The notes under the pieces are model-generated. The model saw only the letters and a list, made by a program, of their open reading frames with translations, ran no database searches and was not told the origin of the DNA. Below are positions 41,585 to 51,016 of a DNA stretch of 64,000 nucleotides, in pieces. The DNA is from Caryophanales bacterium UBA4694 (GTDB taxonomy: Bacteria; Bacillota_I; Bacilli_A; RFN20; CAG-288). Made by a program: the position numbers and the translations under genes. The DNA is taken from contig DHKM01000005.1 of the NCBI GenBank assembly GCA_002404835.1, positions 6,381-70,380 on the forward strand, in the 5' to 3' direction. Numbering within the stretch: the first letter of the stretch is position 1; the number at the start of each line of letters is the position of its first letter.

Positions 41585-41835
41585 AGTTACATTATAAAAT
41601 AGCTGGATTTGATTTCCTATTGTTTTATGATTTTGCTAGTCGTTATTTTTGATTCTGTAAACATCAAGTGTTTACAATTTACAAAATATTTTTAGGGTGT
41701 TATATATAATTTTAATTTAATTTACATGTAATTATTATTTTTAAATAGGAATTGATATATTAAATTTTTCTTTAAAAATGAGATTTTATTTAAAAAATAT
41801 TCTACTGTGAATATAATATTCAAGAGAGGTTTTCA
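41585..41835. other. very AT-rich divergent intergenic region, promoter of MFS gene
   Basis: The 251 bases hold no gene. AT content is extreme, with long T/A runs at 41690-41800. A TATAAT (41812-41817) with TTTAAA 17 bases upstream is the likely promoter of the MFS gene. No TTATCCACA-type boxes were found. Gene orientation switches here from mostly minus to mostly plus. Confidence 0.5.
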
Positions 41836-43065
41836 ATGTCTATTTTATTATTGATTGTTATTTATTTGATTTTTGTTTCTCTTGGCCTTCCGGATAGTAT
41901 CCTAGGTGGCACATTTCCGGCTATTGCCAATAATCTGAACATCAGCGAGGATTTGGCAGGCTATATCGGTCTTGTCATCAGCGGGTGCACGATTGTCTCT
42001 TCTCTTTTTTCAGAACGCATGATTCGGAAGTTCTCAACGAAATTCGTTGTTTCTTTTTCGATTCTTCTGACTGCTTTAGGACTGGTATGTTTTTCTCTGG
42101 TAAGAGCAAAATATGTTTGGGCTTTCTTTCCAATCGCCGTACTTCTTGGGTTGGGCGCTGGTGCCATTGATTCGGCACTCAACAACTATGTTGCCTTGCA
42201 TTATAAGTCAATCCATATGAACTGGCTTCATTGTTGTTGGGGAGTAGGTGCGTCTGTTTCTCCTCTTATCATTGCTCCGTTTATCGATCCTGAAAAGGCG
42301 TCTATCGGATGGAACAAAGGTATCCTCCTTATTGGTTTGATTCAATTCGGAATTGCATTGATTTCTTTTGCTTCGCTTCCTTTATGGGGAAAGATGGAGA
42401 AAAAGAAGCTTCAGGAGAAGGATCAAGAACAGAGCATTGGCAAAAAGAATAAAAGGAATTTGGCAGCGAATCCGGTTTTTTATCTTTCTATGCTTGGATT
42501 TTTCTCTTATTGTGCTTTGGAAACGACAACTGGGAATTGGGCTGGATTCTTTTTTAATCTAGGAAAAGGATTTGATACGAAGACTTCTGCAAAACTGGAT
42601 TCGATGTTCTATATTGGTATTGCTATCGGAAGATTTTTGTCAGGTCCCCTTTCTTTGAAACTGAATGAGAAGAAAATGATCCGAATCGGAGAAACGATTC
42701 TAGTTGTTGGAGCTGTTCTTGCCTGCCTGCCTTTCTCTGATGTTCTTTCTATTGTCGGCTTTTGTCTGATTGGACTTGGATGTGCACCGATTTATCCGAG
42801 CATCATCAAGTCAACTCCGTATCGTTTTTCCAAAGAGACATCGCTTCATGTGATGGGACTTCAGATGGCAATAGCCTATTGTGGCAATATTCTTGTTTCT
42901 CCTCTTTATGGTTTCTTGGCAAAGAAGTATCAGGCGTTTTTCTGCCTACCCTATGTTGTTCTTGCTTTTGCCCTGATTATGATTCTGTCTCATGAAATCA
43001 TAAATATAAAATTAGAAAAACGTGACAAGATGTTGAGCGAGGCGGAAAAAGAGCTTTATGTTTGA
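41836..43065 (+). CDS. MFS transporter, FucP/sugar-permease-like
   Basis: The 409-residue major facilitator has twelve predicted helices and a charged central loop (residues about 190-215, KKKLQEKDQEQSIGKKNKRN). The first helices (VSLGLPDSILGGTFPAI) and the loop-4 region HMNWLHCCWGVGASVSPLI resemble FucP-like sugar permeases and their YfkF/Bsc-type relatives. The substrate is not known. The start follows GAGAGG. An ArsR-type regulator lies 54 bases downstream on the same strand. Confidence 0.75.
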   Translation: MSILLLIVIYLIFVSLGLPDSILGGTFPAIANNLNISEDLAGYIGLVISGCTIVSSLFSERMIRKFSTKFVVSFSILLTALGLVCFSLVRAKYVWAFFPIAVLLGLGAGAIDSALNNYVALHYKSIHMNWLHCCWGVGASVSPLIIAPFIDPEKASIGWNKGILLIGLIQFGIALISFASLPLWGKMEKKKLQEKDQEQSIGKKNKRNLAANPVFYLSMLGFFSYCALETTTGNWAGFFFNLGKGFDTKTSAKLDSMFYIGIAIGRFLSGPLSLKLNEKKMIRIGETILVVGAVLACLPFSDVLSIVGFCLIGLGCAPIYPSIIKSTPYRFSKETSLHVMGLQMAIAYCGNILVSPLYGFLAKKYQAFFCLPYVVLAFALIMILSHEIINIKLEKRDKMLSEAEKELYV

Positions 43066-43119
43066 ACTTCGTTTTCAAGTATAATGAAATAAGCAGAATT
43101 TGAATGGAGGGTGATTTTT

Positions 43120-43500
43120 ATGGAAAACAATGAAAATTACAATAAGGATGTTCTTATGTTGATAAAGAAGAAAATGTTGGAACCGAAATCGTTTGATGTG
43201 CTTTCGGATTTCTTTTCTCTATTTGCGGATGGAACAAGGTTGACAATTATCTGTCTTTTGATGCATAACGAGCTTTGCGTCAATGATATTGCAACCATTT
43301 TGAATGTTTCTCAGTCTGTGGTATCTCATCAGCTTCAGATCTTACGTAAGCATGATATTGTCGATTATCGAAAGGAAGGAAAATCTGTTTTTTATCATCT
43401 TTCGGATAATCATATCAAAGATCTTTTTTCCACAGGACTTGAGCATGTATCCGAAAAAGATGAAATGCTCTACAATGATAGAAAAAAGAAGGGGTATTGA
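43120..43500 (+). CDS. ArsR/SmtB-type metal-sensing repressor with alpha-5 zinc site
   Basis: The 126-residue winged-helix regulator has the family core FSLFADGTRLTIICLLMHNELCVNDIATILNVSQSVVSHQLQILRKHDIVDYRKEGKSVFYHLSD. Its last helix carries D-X-H-X10-H-X2-E (DNHIKDLFSTGLEHVSE, residues about 95-111), the alpha-5 metal site of zinc/cobalt/nickel sensors such as SmtB and CzrA. The arsenic-type CXC in the recognition helix (ELCVC) is not present. Metal binding should release DNA. ATG 43120 follows GGAGGGTG. It sits behind the MFS transporter, which may be its target. Confidence 0.85.
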   Translation: MENNENYNKDVLMLIKKKMLEPKSFDVLSDFFSLFADGTRLTIICLLMHNELCVNDIATILNVSQSVVSHQLQILRKHDIVDYRKEGKSVFYHLSDNHIKDLFSTGLEHVSEKDEMLYNDRKKKGY

Positions 43501-43961
43501 TATTCGTGTTTTATCAATAATCTGAAAACAATATAATGAATCTTCTTTTGGTTTAGCTGAATCGAATTTCTCCATTTAAAGGGATGATTGTGGATTATAT
43601 AAATACAAATCAGGTGCATAAATAGAATCTTCTTATTGATGGGATATTTTTCCATTTGATTTTTTCTGCTTTGTTTGTTTTCTCAAAAAAGATTTTTAGA
43701 TGGTTTGTCATTTGAAATTTTCCTTTCGCGCCGTTGAAGATAGGGTCAAGAGCGAGGAAAGAATGACGAAACTTTTAGAATGATGTTTTTGATTTTGCCG
43801 TACAATGGATGGGACTGACAGTATCTTTGTTCTGGCTGATATATTATCGCTTTTGGATGATTCAAAACCGAAACAGGAAAAACAGCAAGGATGAAATGGT
43901 TCAATTTTTTAATCATACGATTATATATAATCTTGGGTTATCAAGGAAAATTCACATAATG
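43501..43961. other. gene-free region between ArsR regulator and DegV
   Basis: No convincing gene in 461 bases. A short frame starting at ATG 43805 could encode a 29-residue acidic peptide but lacks a ribosome-binding site. No tRNA or other RNA was recognised. Confidence 0.4.
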
Positions 43962-43993
43962 AAAAAACGGCATCATTTTATTTTGGTGCCGTT
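43962..43993 (-). terminator. terminator of degV
   Basis: An ACGGCA/TGCCGT stem with flanking imperfect pairs and a loop of about nine bases, followed by a T run on the minus strand, 12 bases past the DegV stop. Confidence 0.8.
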
Positions 43994-44004
43994 AAATTGT
44001 CTGA

Positions 44005-44895
44005 CTAGTTGCTTCGTTTCTTTCCCCAAAAGAAGAGGGCTACGGTTCCTGGACCGGTGTGAGCACCGATGGTGGTTCCGATGGAATAGATATGGACCTT
44101 GCCGTCTTTGATGTGTTTGAAATTCTTTTCAACGAGATCAGCAACTGCTTTGGCATAGTCCATGCAATTGCTTTCGGAAATGAACACTTTTCCATCATAG
44201 TCTAGTCCTTTGTCTGCACACTCTACCATCTTCTGATAGATTTCCTGCTCGACTTTCTTGATGGTTCTGATTTTTTCTCTTGGAATAAGTCTTCCGTCTT
44301 CGTCCATATTGAGAAGAGGGCAGATTTTCAAAAGGTTTCCGAAGAATCCGCTGGCTTTGGATATTCTTCCTCCTCTGACATAATATTTCAGGTCGGTGGA
44401 GAAGAACCAATGGTTAAGCTTCAGCTTGTTTTCTTCTGCAAAATTACGGATTTCTTCGATGGATTTTCCTTCGTCTCTTAAATCAGCAAGTTTATCCATG
44501 AAGAGACCATATCCTGAAGAGGCTCCTTTGGAATCTACAATATAGATTTTTCTTTCCGGGAATTTTTCGTGAAGGATATTTGCGGCTGTTGTTGCAGAAT
44601 TGAATGTTCCAGAGATTCCGGTAGACAGGGTTACATGAAGGATATCTTTTCCTTCTTCAAGGAATCTAGAAAAGTAATCCATGTATTCACCGACGGAGAC
44701 CTGGGAGGTCTTTGTCATAGCTCCTTCTTCCATGGCTTGGTAGAATTTTTCAAAGGGAATCGTTTTTCCCAGATCGTCGACATATTCTTTGTCACCGAGA
44801 ATATAGTGGAACGGAATGAAATGCAAATTTCTTGCCTTGATGACCTCTTCCGGAAGATCGACGGTTGAGCAACAGCTCAGTATGAATTCTGACAT
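44005..44895 (-). CDS. degV: DegV family fatty-acid-binding protein
   Basis: The 296-residue protein belongs to the FakB/DegV family that presents fatty acids to a kinase (FakA) for phospholipid synthesis. Motifs are TSQVSVGEY near residue 63, STGISGTFNSA near 92 and GAHTGPGTVALFF near the C-terminus, which together hold the carboxyl group. The middle contains DLKYYVRGGRIS. FakA is not in the window. It lies alone between terminators. Confidence 0.92.
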   Translation of the reverse strand: MSEFILSCCSTVDLPEEVIKARNLHFIPFHYILGDKEYVDDLGKTIPFEKFYQAMEEGAMTKTSQVSVGEYMDYFSRFLEEGKDILHVTLSTGISGTFNSATTAANILHEKFPERKIYIVDSKGASSGYGLFMDKLADLRDEGKSIEEIRNFAEENKLKLNHWFFSTDLKYYVRGGRISKASGFFGNLLKICPLLNMDEDGRLIPREKIRTIKKVEQEIYQKMVECADKGLDYDGKVFISESNCMDYAKAVADLVEKNFKHIKDGKVHIYSIGTTIGAHTGPGTVALFFWGKKRSN

Positions 44896-45067
44896 GCTAG
44901 GTTTTCTCCTTATTATCTTTTCAGCAATACGCTAGTTATTTTACACTGAAAGGTTCTAAAATGAAAAGGATAGATTATTAGGCTTAGGAGAATTGTGAGT
45001 GTTTGTGCGAGCGTATAAGGTAGTTTAGACTAACATCAAATTTTGTTTTTTTTGCCTTGTAATCCCC

Positions 45068-45096
45068 TTTCACAAGCAAAAAGAAATGTCTATAAT
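45068..45096 (+). promoter_or_regulatory. promoter of nifJ
   Basis: TTTCAC (45068-45073), a 17-base spacer and a perfect TATAAT (45091-45096), 36 bases before the start codon of the ferredoxin oxidoreductase. Confidence 0.72.
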
Positions 45097-45132
45097 AGGT
45101 TCGTAACCAATTTTTGTTATTGGAGGAAAAAT

Positions 45133-48100
45133 ATGGCTAAAGAGAAGTTTACGATGAAATCTGTAGATGGTAACACTGCTGCTGCACTTGGCTCCTACAA
45201 GTTCAGCGAGGTTGCTGCTATCTACCCGATCACTCCTTCTAGTCCGATGGCTGAACATGTCGATGAATATGCTGCTGCCGGTATGAAGAATGTATTCGGT
45301 GATGTCGTTAAGGTTGTTGAAATGCAGTCTGAAGCAGGTGCATCCGGTGCCGTTCATGGTGCCTTGCAGGGCGGTTCCTTAGCCGTTACTTATACTGCTT
45401 CTCAGGGCCTTCTTTTGATGATCCCGAACATCTACAAATGGGTTGGTGAAGAGCTTCCTGCCGTCTTGCACTGTGCTGCAAGATCTTTGGCTAGTCGTTC
45501 TCTTTCCATCTTCGGAGACCATGGTGACGTTTATGCCTGCCGTCAGACTGGTGCTGCCATGATCTGCGCACACTCTGTCCAGGAAGTTGCTGATCTTTCT
45601 CCTCTTGCACATCTTATTGCTATCAAGGCTTCCACTCCGGTCATTGATTTCTTTGATGGTTTTAGAACGTCCCATGAAATCCAGAACGTCGAATTCATCG
45701 ATGATGCTTGGTGGAAGAGCCAGCTCGATGAGGTCGCTTTGGATAACTTCAAGAAGAGAGCTCTGAATCCACATGGTCATCCGGTTACCCGTGGTGGTGC
45801 CGAAAATGATGATATCACCTTCCAAGGAAGAGAAGCTCAGAATGTTCATGAAGACGAAATCGTCGATGTTGCCTGCGAATATTTCCAGAAACTCAGCGAA
45901 GCCAGCGGACGTCCGTATGCTCCGTTCACCTATTATGGTGATCCGAATGCTGACAGAGTCATCATTGCCATGGGTTCTGTCACAGAAACTGCTATCGAAG
46001 TGGTTGATGATCTTCTCAAGAAGGGTGAACATGTTGGTCTTGTGAAGGTTCATCTTTATAGACCGTTCTCTGTCAAACATCTCCTTAAGACTATCCCAGC
46101 ATCTGTCAAGAAGATTGCTGTTTTGGATCGTACCAAGGAACCGGGTGCTGATGGTGAACCGCTCTATCTGGATGTTATTGCAGCTCTTAAGCAGGGTGGA
46201 AGAAATGATATCGAAGTCCTCGGCGGACGTTATGGTATTTCTTCTAAGGATACTGCCCCGAAGCATGTCAAGGCAGTCTTTGACTTCCTCGATGCTGAAA
46301 AGCGTTGGACTGGATTCACTGTCGGTATTGTGGATGATGTCACCCATCTTTCCATTCCGGTCGATGATGAATATAAAGTTCCGCATGATTATTCTTCCTG
46401 TTTGTTCTATGGTTTAGGCTCTGATGGTACTGTTTCCGCAAATAAGTCCTCCATCAAGATTATCGGTGATGAAACTCATCAGTATGCTCAGGCTTATTTT
46501 GCATACGATTCTAGAAAGGCCGGTGGTGTTACCCGTTCTCATTTGAGATTCGGTCATTCTCCGATCCATTCTACTTATTATGTTGAAAATGCGGACTTCA
46601 TTTCCTGCTCTTTGGATTCCTATATTTTCAAGTTTGATATGATTTCATCTTTGAAGGATGGTGGTACTTTCCTTCTTAACACGGATATGGATGATGAAAC
46701 TCTCATCAAATCCATGCCGAACAAGATGAAGAAGCAGCTTGCCAAGAAGCATGCTAAGCTTTATGTCATCGATGCTAACAAGATTGCTCTTGAGACAGGT
46801 ATGGGAAGACATACCAATACGATTCTCCAGGCTTCCTTCTTCTATCTCAATCAGCAGATTATGCCATATGCCGAAGCTAGCGACTGGATGAAGAAGTTCG
46901 CTGCCAAGACTTATGCCAAGAAGGGCCAGGATGTTGTCGAAAACAACTACAAGGCTATTGATGCAGGTACTCAGGGCCTTAGAGAAGTCGCTGTCGATCC
47001 TAGCTGGGCTGATCTTGAAGTCACAGGACGTGGAAACAAGACCGGTGATGAATACTGGGATGAATATGTTTCCATCATCAATGATCTTGGTGGATATGAT
47101 CTTCCGGTTTCGACTTTCAGAAAGTGGGAACTTGAAGATGGTACAATGCGTCCGAATATCACTTTCCAGGAAGATAGAGCCATTGCTGACCGTGTCCCGG
47201 TCTGGAACAAGGAAAATTGTATCCAGTGCAACCAGTGCGCCTTTGTCTGTCCTCATGCTACTATCCGTCCGTTCTTACTTGATGATAATGATATTGCCAA
47301 GCTTCCGGAAGATGAGAGAGAGGATGTCTTGCCAGCTATTGGCGGACCGAAGGTCAAGGATCTTAAGTTCCGTATCCAGGTCTCTCCGATGAACTGCGTC
47401 GGTTGCGGACTTTGCGTCAATGTCTGCCCTGGTAAGCCGAAGAAGGATGCCGAAGGCAAGATGATCAAGGATGAAAACGGCAAGCTTGTTATGGAGAAGG
47501 CTTTGAAGCTTTCTGAAGCAAAGCACGAATTCCATCATGAAGCTGCTGCTAAGGTCCTTTATAAGGAAATCGAACCGAAGATCGGATATTATCCGGCTGG
47601 AACTGTGAAGGAAATTGCCTTCCACAAGCCATATCAGGAAGTTTCCGGTGCCTGTGCAGGCTGCGGTGAGACTCCGTACTATCGTTTGGCATCTCAGCTC
47701 TTCGGACCTGATATGTTGGTTGCCAATGCTACTGGATGTTCTTCCATCTATAATGGTTCTACTCCGCTTACTCCGTTCATCACCAACAAGAACAATGAAG
47801 GTATTGCTTGGGCTAACTCTTTGTTCGAGGATAATGCCGAATATGGTTATGGTATGAGAATTGCTACCGATCAGAAGCTTTCCAGAATCTGCCGTATCAT
47901 CACTGACAACATCAATTCCGTCGAACCGGAGCTCAAGGATGTTCTCAATGATTATATGCTTAACATCAAGAACAGAGCTCACATCCGTGAGATTCTTCCT
48001 AAGATGCTCCATTATATCAATGCGTCTGCAAATGAAGGAATCAAGGCTCTTCTCCCGATGAAGAACGATCTTCTTGACAAGTCTGTCTGGATTATCGGTG

Positions 48101-48732
48101 GTGATGGATGGTCTTATGATATTGGCTATGGCGGAGTCGATCATGTCTTGGCCAGTGAAGATGATGTCAACATCCTCATCCTTGATACGGAAGTCTATTC
48201 CAATACCGGCGGTCAGATGTCTAAGTCTTCTCAGACGGGTCAGATTGCTAAGTTTGCTGCTTCTGGTAAGAAGACGGCTAAGAAGAATATGGCTTTGATG
48301 GCAATGGCATATGACCATGTCTATGTCGCTTCCATCTCCATGGGATCTAATCCTGCTCAGGCGATCAAGGCTTTACAGGAAGCTGAATCCTATAACGGTC
48401 CGTCTCTTGTCATGGCTTATGCTCCTTGCGCCAACCATGGTATCAAGGGTGGTCTTGGTAACTCTATGGCTCAGGAGAAGATGGCTGTTGATTCTGGCTA
48501 CTTCCTCACCTTCACATGGGATCCAAGAAAGATGGAAAAGGGAGAGAATCCTCTTACCATGTCTTGCAAGCCTGACTTCACCAAGTATCGTGACTTTGTC
48601 ATGACTTCTTCCAGATATTCTCAACTCTTCCGTGTCAATCCGGATCATGCTGAAGAGCTTCTCAACAAGTCTGCCAAGTATGCAGAACAGCGTTATCATG
48701 ATATTCTCAGATATGCTGGTCTTGAGAAGTAG
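45133..48732 (+). CDS. nifJ: pyruvate:ferredoxin (flavodoxin) oxidoreductase
   Basis: This single-chain 1199-residue enzyme oxidises pyruvate to acetyl-CoA and CO2 and reduces ferredoxin or flavodoxin; it is oxygen-sensitive and marks anaerobic fermentation. Domain order is standard: N-terminal pyrimidine-binding part (YPITPSSPMAEHVDE), transketolase-like and gamma parts, two [4Fe-4S] clusters (CIQCNQCAFVCP and CVGCGLCVNVCP near residues 697 and 756), the proximal cluster region (CAGCGETPYY) and the thiamine-diphosphate domain (GGDGWSYDIGYGG, NTGGQMSKSSQTG). ATG 45133 has GGAGG six bases upstream; an upstream in-frame ATG adds unrelated residues. The codon choice (CTT, GTC, TCC rich) suggests strong expression. 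Confidence 0.97.
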   Translation: MAKEKFTMKSVDGNTAAALGSYKFSEVAAIYPITPSSPMAEHVDEYAAAGMKNVFGDVVKVVEMQSEAGASGAVHGALQGGSLAVTYTASQGLLLMIPNIYKWVGEELPAVLHCAARSLASRSLSIFGDHGDVYACRQTGAAMICAHSVQEVADLSPLAHLIAIKASTPVIDFFDGFRTSHEIQNVEFIDDAWWKSQLDEVALDNFKKRALNPHGHPVTRGGAENDDITFQGREAQNVHEDEIVDVACEYFQKLSEASGRPYAPFTYYGDPNADRVIIAMGSVTETAIEVVDDLLKKGEHVGLVKVHLYRPFSVKHLLKTIPASVKKIAVLDRTKEPGADGEPLYLDVIAALKQGGRNDIEVLGGRYGISSKDTAPKHVKAVFDFLDAEKRWTGFTVGIVDDVTHLSIPVDDEYKVPHDYSSCLFYGLGSDGTVSANKSSIKIIGDETHQYAQAYFAYDSRKAGGVTRSHLRFGHSPIHSTYYVENADFISCSLDSYIFKFDMISSLKDGGTFLLNTDMDDETLIKSMPNKMKKQLAKKHAKLYVIDANKIALETGMGRHTNTILQASFFYLNQQIMPYAEASDWMKKFAAKTYAKKGQDVVENNYKAIDAGTQGLREVAVDPSWADLEVTGRGNKTGDEYWDEYVSIINDLGGYDLPVSTFRKWELEDGTMRPNITFQEDRAIADRVPVWNKENCIQCNQCAFVCPHATIRPFLLDDNDIAKLPEDEREDVLPAIGGPKVKDLKFRIQVSPMNCVGCGLCVNVCPGKPKKDAEGKMIKDENGKLVMEKALKLSEAKHEFHHEAAAKVLYKEIEPKIGYYPAGTVKEIAFHKPYQEVSGACAGCGETPYYRLASQLFGPDMLVANATGCSSIYNGSTPLTPFITNKNNEGIAWANSLFEDNAEYGYGMRIATDQKLSRICRIITDNINSVEPELKDVLNDYMLNIKNRAHIREILPKMLHYINASANEGIKALLPMKNDLLDKSVWIIGGDGWSYDIGYGGVDHVLASEDDVNILILDTEVYSNTGGQMSKSSQTGQIAKFAASGKKTAKKNMALMAMAYDHVYVASISMGSNPAQAIKALQEAESYNGPSLVMAYAPCANHGIKGGLGNSMAQEKMAVDSGYFLTFTWDPRKMEKGENPLTMSCKPDFTKYRDFVMTSSRYSQLFRVNPDHAEELLNKSAKYAEQRYHDILRYAGLEK

Positions 48733-48754
48733 TTTCTGAATCTATATTGAGTTA

Positions 48755-48787
48755 AGGCTATCGGTGAGATATACCGGTAGCCTTTTT
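48755..48787 (+). terminator. terminator of nifJ
   Basis: AGGCTATCGGT/ACCGGTAGCCT, a perfect 11-base stem with a 7-base loop, followed by TTTT. Confidence 0.9.
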
Positions 48788-48796
48788 GTCATAAAT

Positions 48797-48835
48797 AAAA
48801 ATCCTATTCTGAAGATTCTCCAGTATAGGATTTTT
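48797..48835. terminator. second hairpin, terminator of histidine kinase 2
   Basis: AAAAATCCTAT/ATAGGATTTTT gives T tails on both strands; it serves the convergent kinase gene and backs up the nifJ terminator. Confidence 0.85.
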
Positions 48836-48841
48836 TTGATG

Positions 48842-50116
48842 TTATTTGTTTTCTTCTTTGCTGAAGAGAATGGTGACCGTAAAAAGATTGTTTTTCTGCG
48901 AGATGGTTAGAATCCCGTTATAGAGATCTACGATGTTCTGAATGCTTTTCATTCCGTAACCATGAAGAGCTTTATCTCTGTTTGTCGTGATAGGAAGGTT
49001 TTCCGAGAAGTGGATTTGGTCTTTCAAATAGTTCTGGAAGACCAAAATGATATTGTCACTTGTATTATTCAATGATATACGGATTATTTTCCGCTCTTTG
49101 TCTTCTATTCCGCTTAAATAGTTTTCGGCATTTGTCAACGCATTAGAGAAGATGGATGCTATGTGATGTGGTTTCATGAATTCTAATAATTCACCATGAA
49201 TGGAACAAATAAGCTCAATGCCTTTTTGCGAGCATAGATAAGCGTGTTCGCTAAGCATGATATCGATGGTCTGGTTTCCGGTTGCAAATTTTGATATTTT
49301 GGAATTTTCGATTTCGTTTAATTCTTCTTTTTGGTTTTCCGATAATTCGGCTATGTTGTTCATCTGCTTCAAATCATGTTCGCGCATGTTTATTCTTTCG
49401 ATGATTTTCTTGGTTTGATCGTATTGGCTTTTTTCCTTTTCAAGAAGGAAGGAGATGATTTTCTGCTCTTCCGTCAGTTCGTGGTTCCTGCAGTTGATGT
49501 CGTTGATGAGAATGACAAATAAGGCGATGGAGGCAAACAACAGCTGTACGATGTTCAGCGTCAGCGGGTTGGAATAATATCTCTTGTAATCCGACTTGTA
49601 AACGGCGGAAAGAAAAGCGAAGATGAATAAACCGAAGAAGCAAGTCAGAATCATCCAAGAATGGTGGAATGATACTTTTTTGAATTTTTTCTTTCTGACA
49701 CTTATGAAAAAGACAAATGTGTAAGTGATAAGGAATATGATCGGGACTTTTATTGCATAGGAAAGAAAATAGTCATTTGTTAATGCATCGAGATGGGGAG
49801 TGAGCATGTAGTACAGGGAAGAAAGGCAGAACTGTAAGGCATAGATATCCGTTGCATAGAAGAGAGCCTGCATGATATTGATTTTGAAGGAACAAAGCGA
49901 GCAGAGGAATACGGATGCGATTGCGAGGAAATAAACGAGAAATTCCGGGCAGTTCGGGATTTTTTTCAAAAGGCAGGCTAGAATGAAGAAACATGGTATT
50001 GTCAGATACCAGAATTTTCTTCTGTCCTTCCATGGCAAGAACAGACAGGCCGCTAGGTATAATTCCAAAATAAACTGATATTGGATGAATAGTTTAAACA
50101 CAGGGTTGTTAATCAT
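48842..50116 (-). CDS. GHKL sensor histidine kinase 2
   Basis: The 424-residue paralogue of sensor kinase 1 has about six membrane helices (residues 10-205), a coiled linker, the phospho-accepting His in REHDLKQM near residue 250, N-box SNALTNAENYL and G-box HGYGMKSIQNIVDLYNG. The same AgrC-like architecture, with no periplasmic domain. It overlaps its partner response regulator by 4 bases. Its position next to the second GH3 locus, with the conserved promoter element in between, suggests it controls that locus. The signal is unknown. Confidence 0.88.
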   Translation of the reverse strand: MINNPVFKLFIQYQFILELYLAACLFLPWKDRRKFWYLTIPCFFILACLLKKIPNCPEFLVYFLAIASVFLCSLCSFKINIMQALFYATDIYALQFCLSSLYYMLTPHLDALTNDYFLSYAIKVPIIFLITYTFVFFISVRKKKFKKVSFHHSWMILTCFFGLFIFAFLSAVYKSDYKRYYSNPLTLNIVQLLFASIALFVILINDINCRNHELTEEQKIISFLLEKEKSQYDQTKKIIERINMREHDLKQMNNIAELSENQKEELNEIENSKISKFATGNQTIDIMLSEHAYLCSQKGIELICSIHGELLEFMKPHHIASIFSNALTNAENYLSGIEDKERKIIRISLNNTSDNIILVFQNYLKDQIHFSENLPITTNRDKALHGYGMKSIQNIVDLYNGILTISQKNNLFTVTILFSKEENK

Positions 50117-50859
50117 AAGGCGATGGTTCCTTTCCTGATTAGATATTGGCTGAATTCTTCCATAAAATCATTTTTGAATATTCTAGATAAAGGTATTTCT
50201 GTTCCGTCGTCTATGAGGATTTTGTCTGCTTTGACTTTTTTGATGTGGCATAGGTTGATCAGAAATGACTGACCTGCTTTTGAAAAAGAAAATCCGGAAA
50301 GTGATTTAGATATGTCGTTCATGCTGCCTCGTACCTTGACCGGATTTTCTTCGTAGCCGCTGCTTGATATGAGATGGAAGTATAGGTTGTGTTTTTTGAC
50401 TTCGATATACTGAATATCTTTTAGCTCAAGCACGATGATACCTTGAAAGGATTTGAGCTGTATTTTTCTGCTTATGGTTTCGTTTATGTCATCTAGATAT
50501 TTCAAGGCATGGGTCAGATTCAGATTGAGGGAATAGTCTGATATCGGTTTTACCATGTAGCCTATGGCATTGACTTCATATCCATTGATGGCAAACTGCT
50601 GATAGTTTGTGCAGAAGAGGATGGCTGTGTTTTGTGACTTTTTTCGTACTTCTTTTGCGATTTCGATTCCATTCATCTGAGGCATTTCCACGTCCAAAAA
50701 GAGGATATCGGTTTGTATTTCTTCTTTCAGGTATTCTCTTCCGGAGGTAAATATATGGATTTCAAATTCACATCCGCGGGATGCTTGGAAGGATTCGATT
50801 TTCTGCTTTAGATTTTCGGATGCCTTTATATCATCATCTATTATCACTAAGGTATACAT
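50113..50859 (-). CDS. LytTR response regulator 2
   Basis: The 248-residue regulator has an intact receiver (IIDDDIKASENL, phosphorylation Asp in ILFLDVEMPQMNG near residue 55, Thr-like FCTNYQ, Lys in VKPI) and a LytTR domain (about residues 140-245, SFQGIIVLELKDIQYIEVKKHNLYF). It is the first gene of the operon with sensor kinase 2. It is divergent from the third LytTR gene, and the shared 157-base intergenic region carries the bipartite element, so it is the leading candidate to bind that element. Confidence 0.9.
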   Translation of the reverse strand: MYTLVIIDDDIKASENLKQKIESFQASRGCEFEIHIFTSGREYLKEEIQTDILFLDVEMPQMNGIEIAKEVRKKSQNTAILFCTNYQQFAINGYEVNAIGYMVKPISDYSLNLNLTHALKYLDDINETISRKIQLKSFQGIIVLELKDIQYIEVKKHNLYFHLISSSGYEENPVKVRGSMNDISKSLSGFSFSKAGQSFLINLCHIKKVKADKILIDDGTEIPLSRIFKNDFMEEFSQYLIRKGTIAL

Positions 50860-50915
50860 GATTTTTGGTATCTTTCCCCCTTTATTTTATTGCAAGAGCT
50901 TTGAACTTGGGATGT

Positions 50916-50947
50916 ATTTTGGGTTAATTTCAATGTAATGTATGACA
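50916..50947 (+). promoter_or_regulatory. bipartite element, copy C (promoter of LytTR gene 3)
   Basis: ATTTTGGG (50916-50923), 15 bases, TGTATGACA (50939-50947). A weak -35 (TAGCAA) would start after five bases and a -10-like CAAAAT follows at 50976-50981. It lies 69 bases before the start codon of the pseudo-receiver regulator, in the region divergent to regulator 2. Confidence 0.72.
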
Positions 50948-51016
50948 AAAAATAGCAAAACGCTGAAACCGATTTCAAAATATGGAATGCAATCAAACAA
51001 GGAGGGATTTTACCGG

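Noticed and set aside
43809..44111. Plus-strand frame of 100 codons before DegV
   Set aside because: No ribosome-binding site, and it runs through the degV terminator into the antisense of degV.
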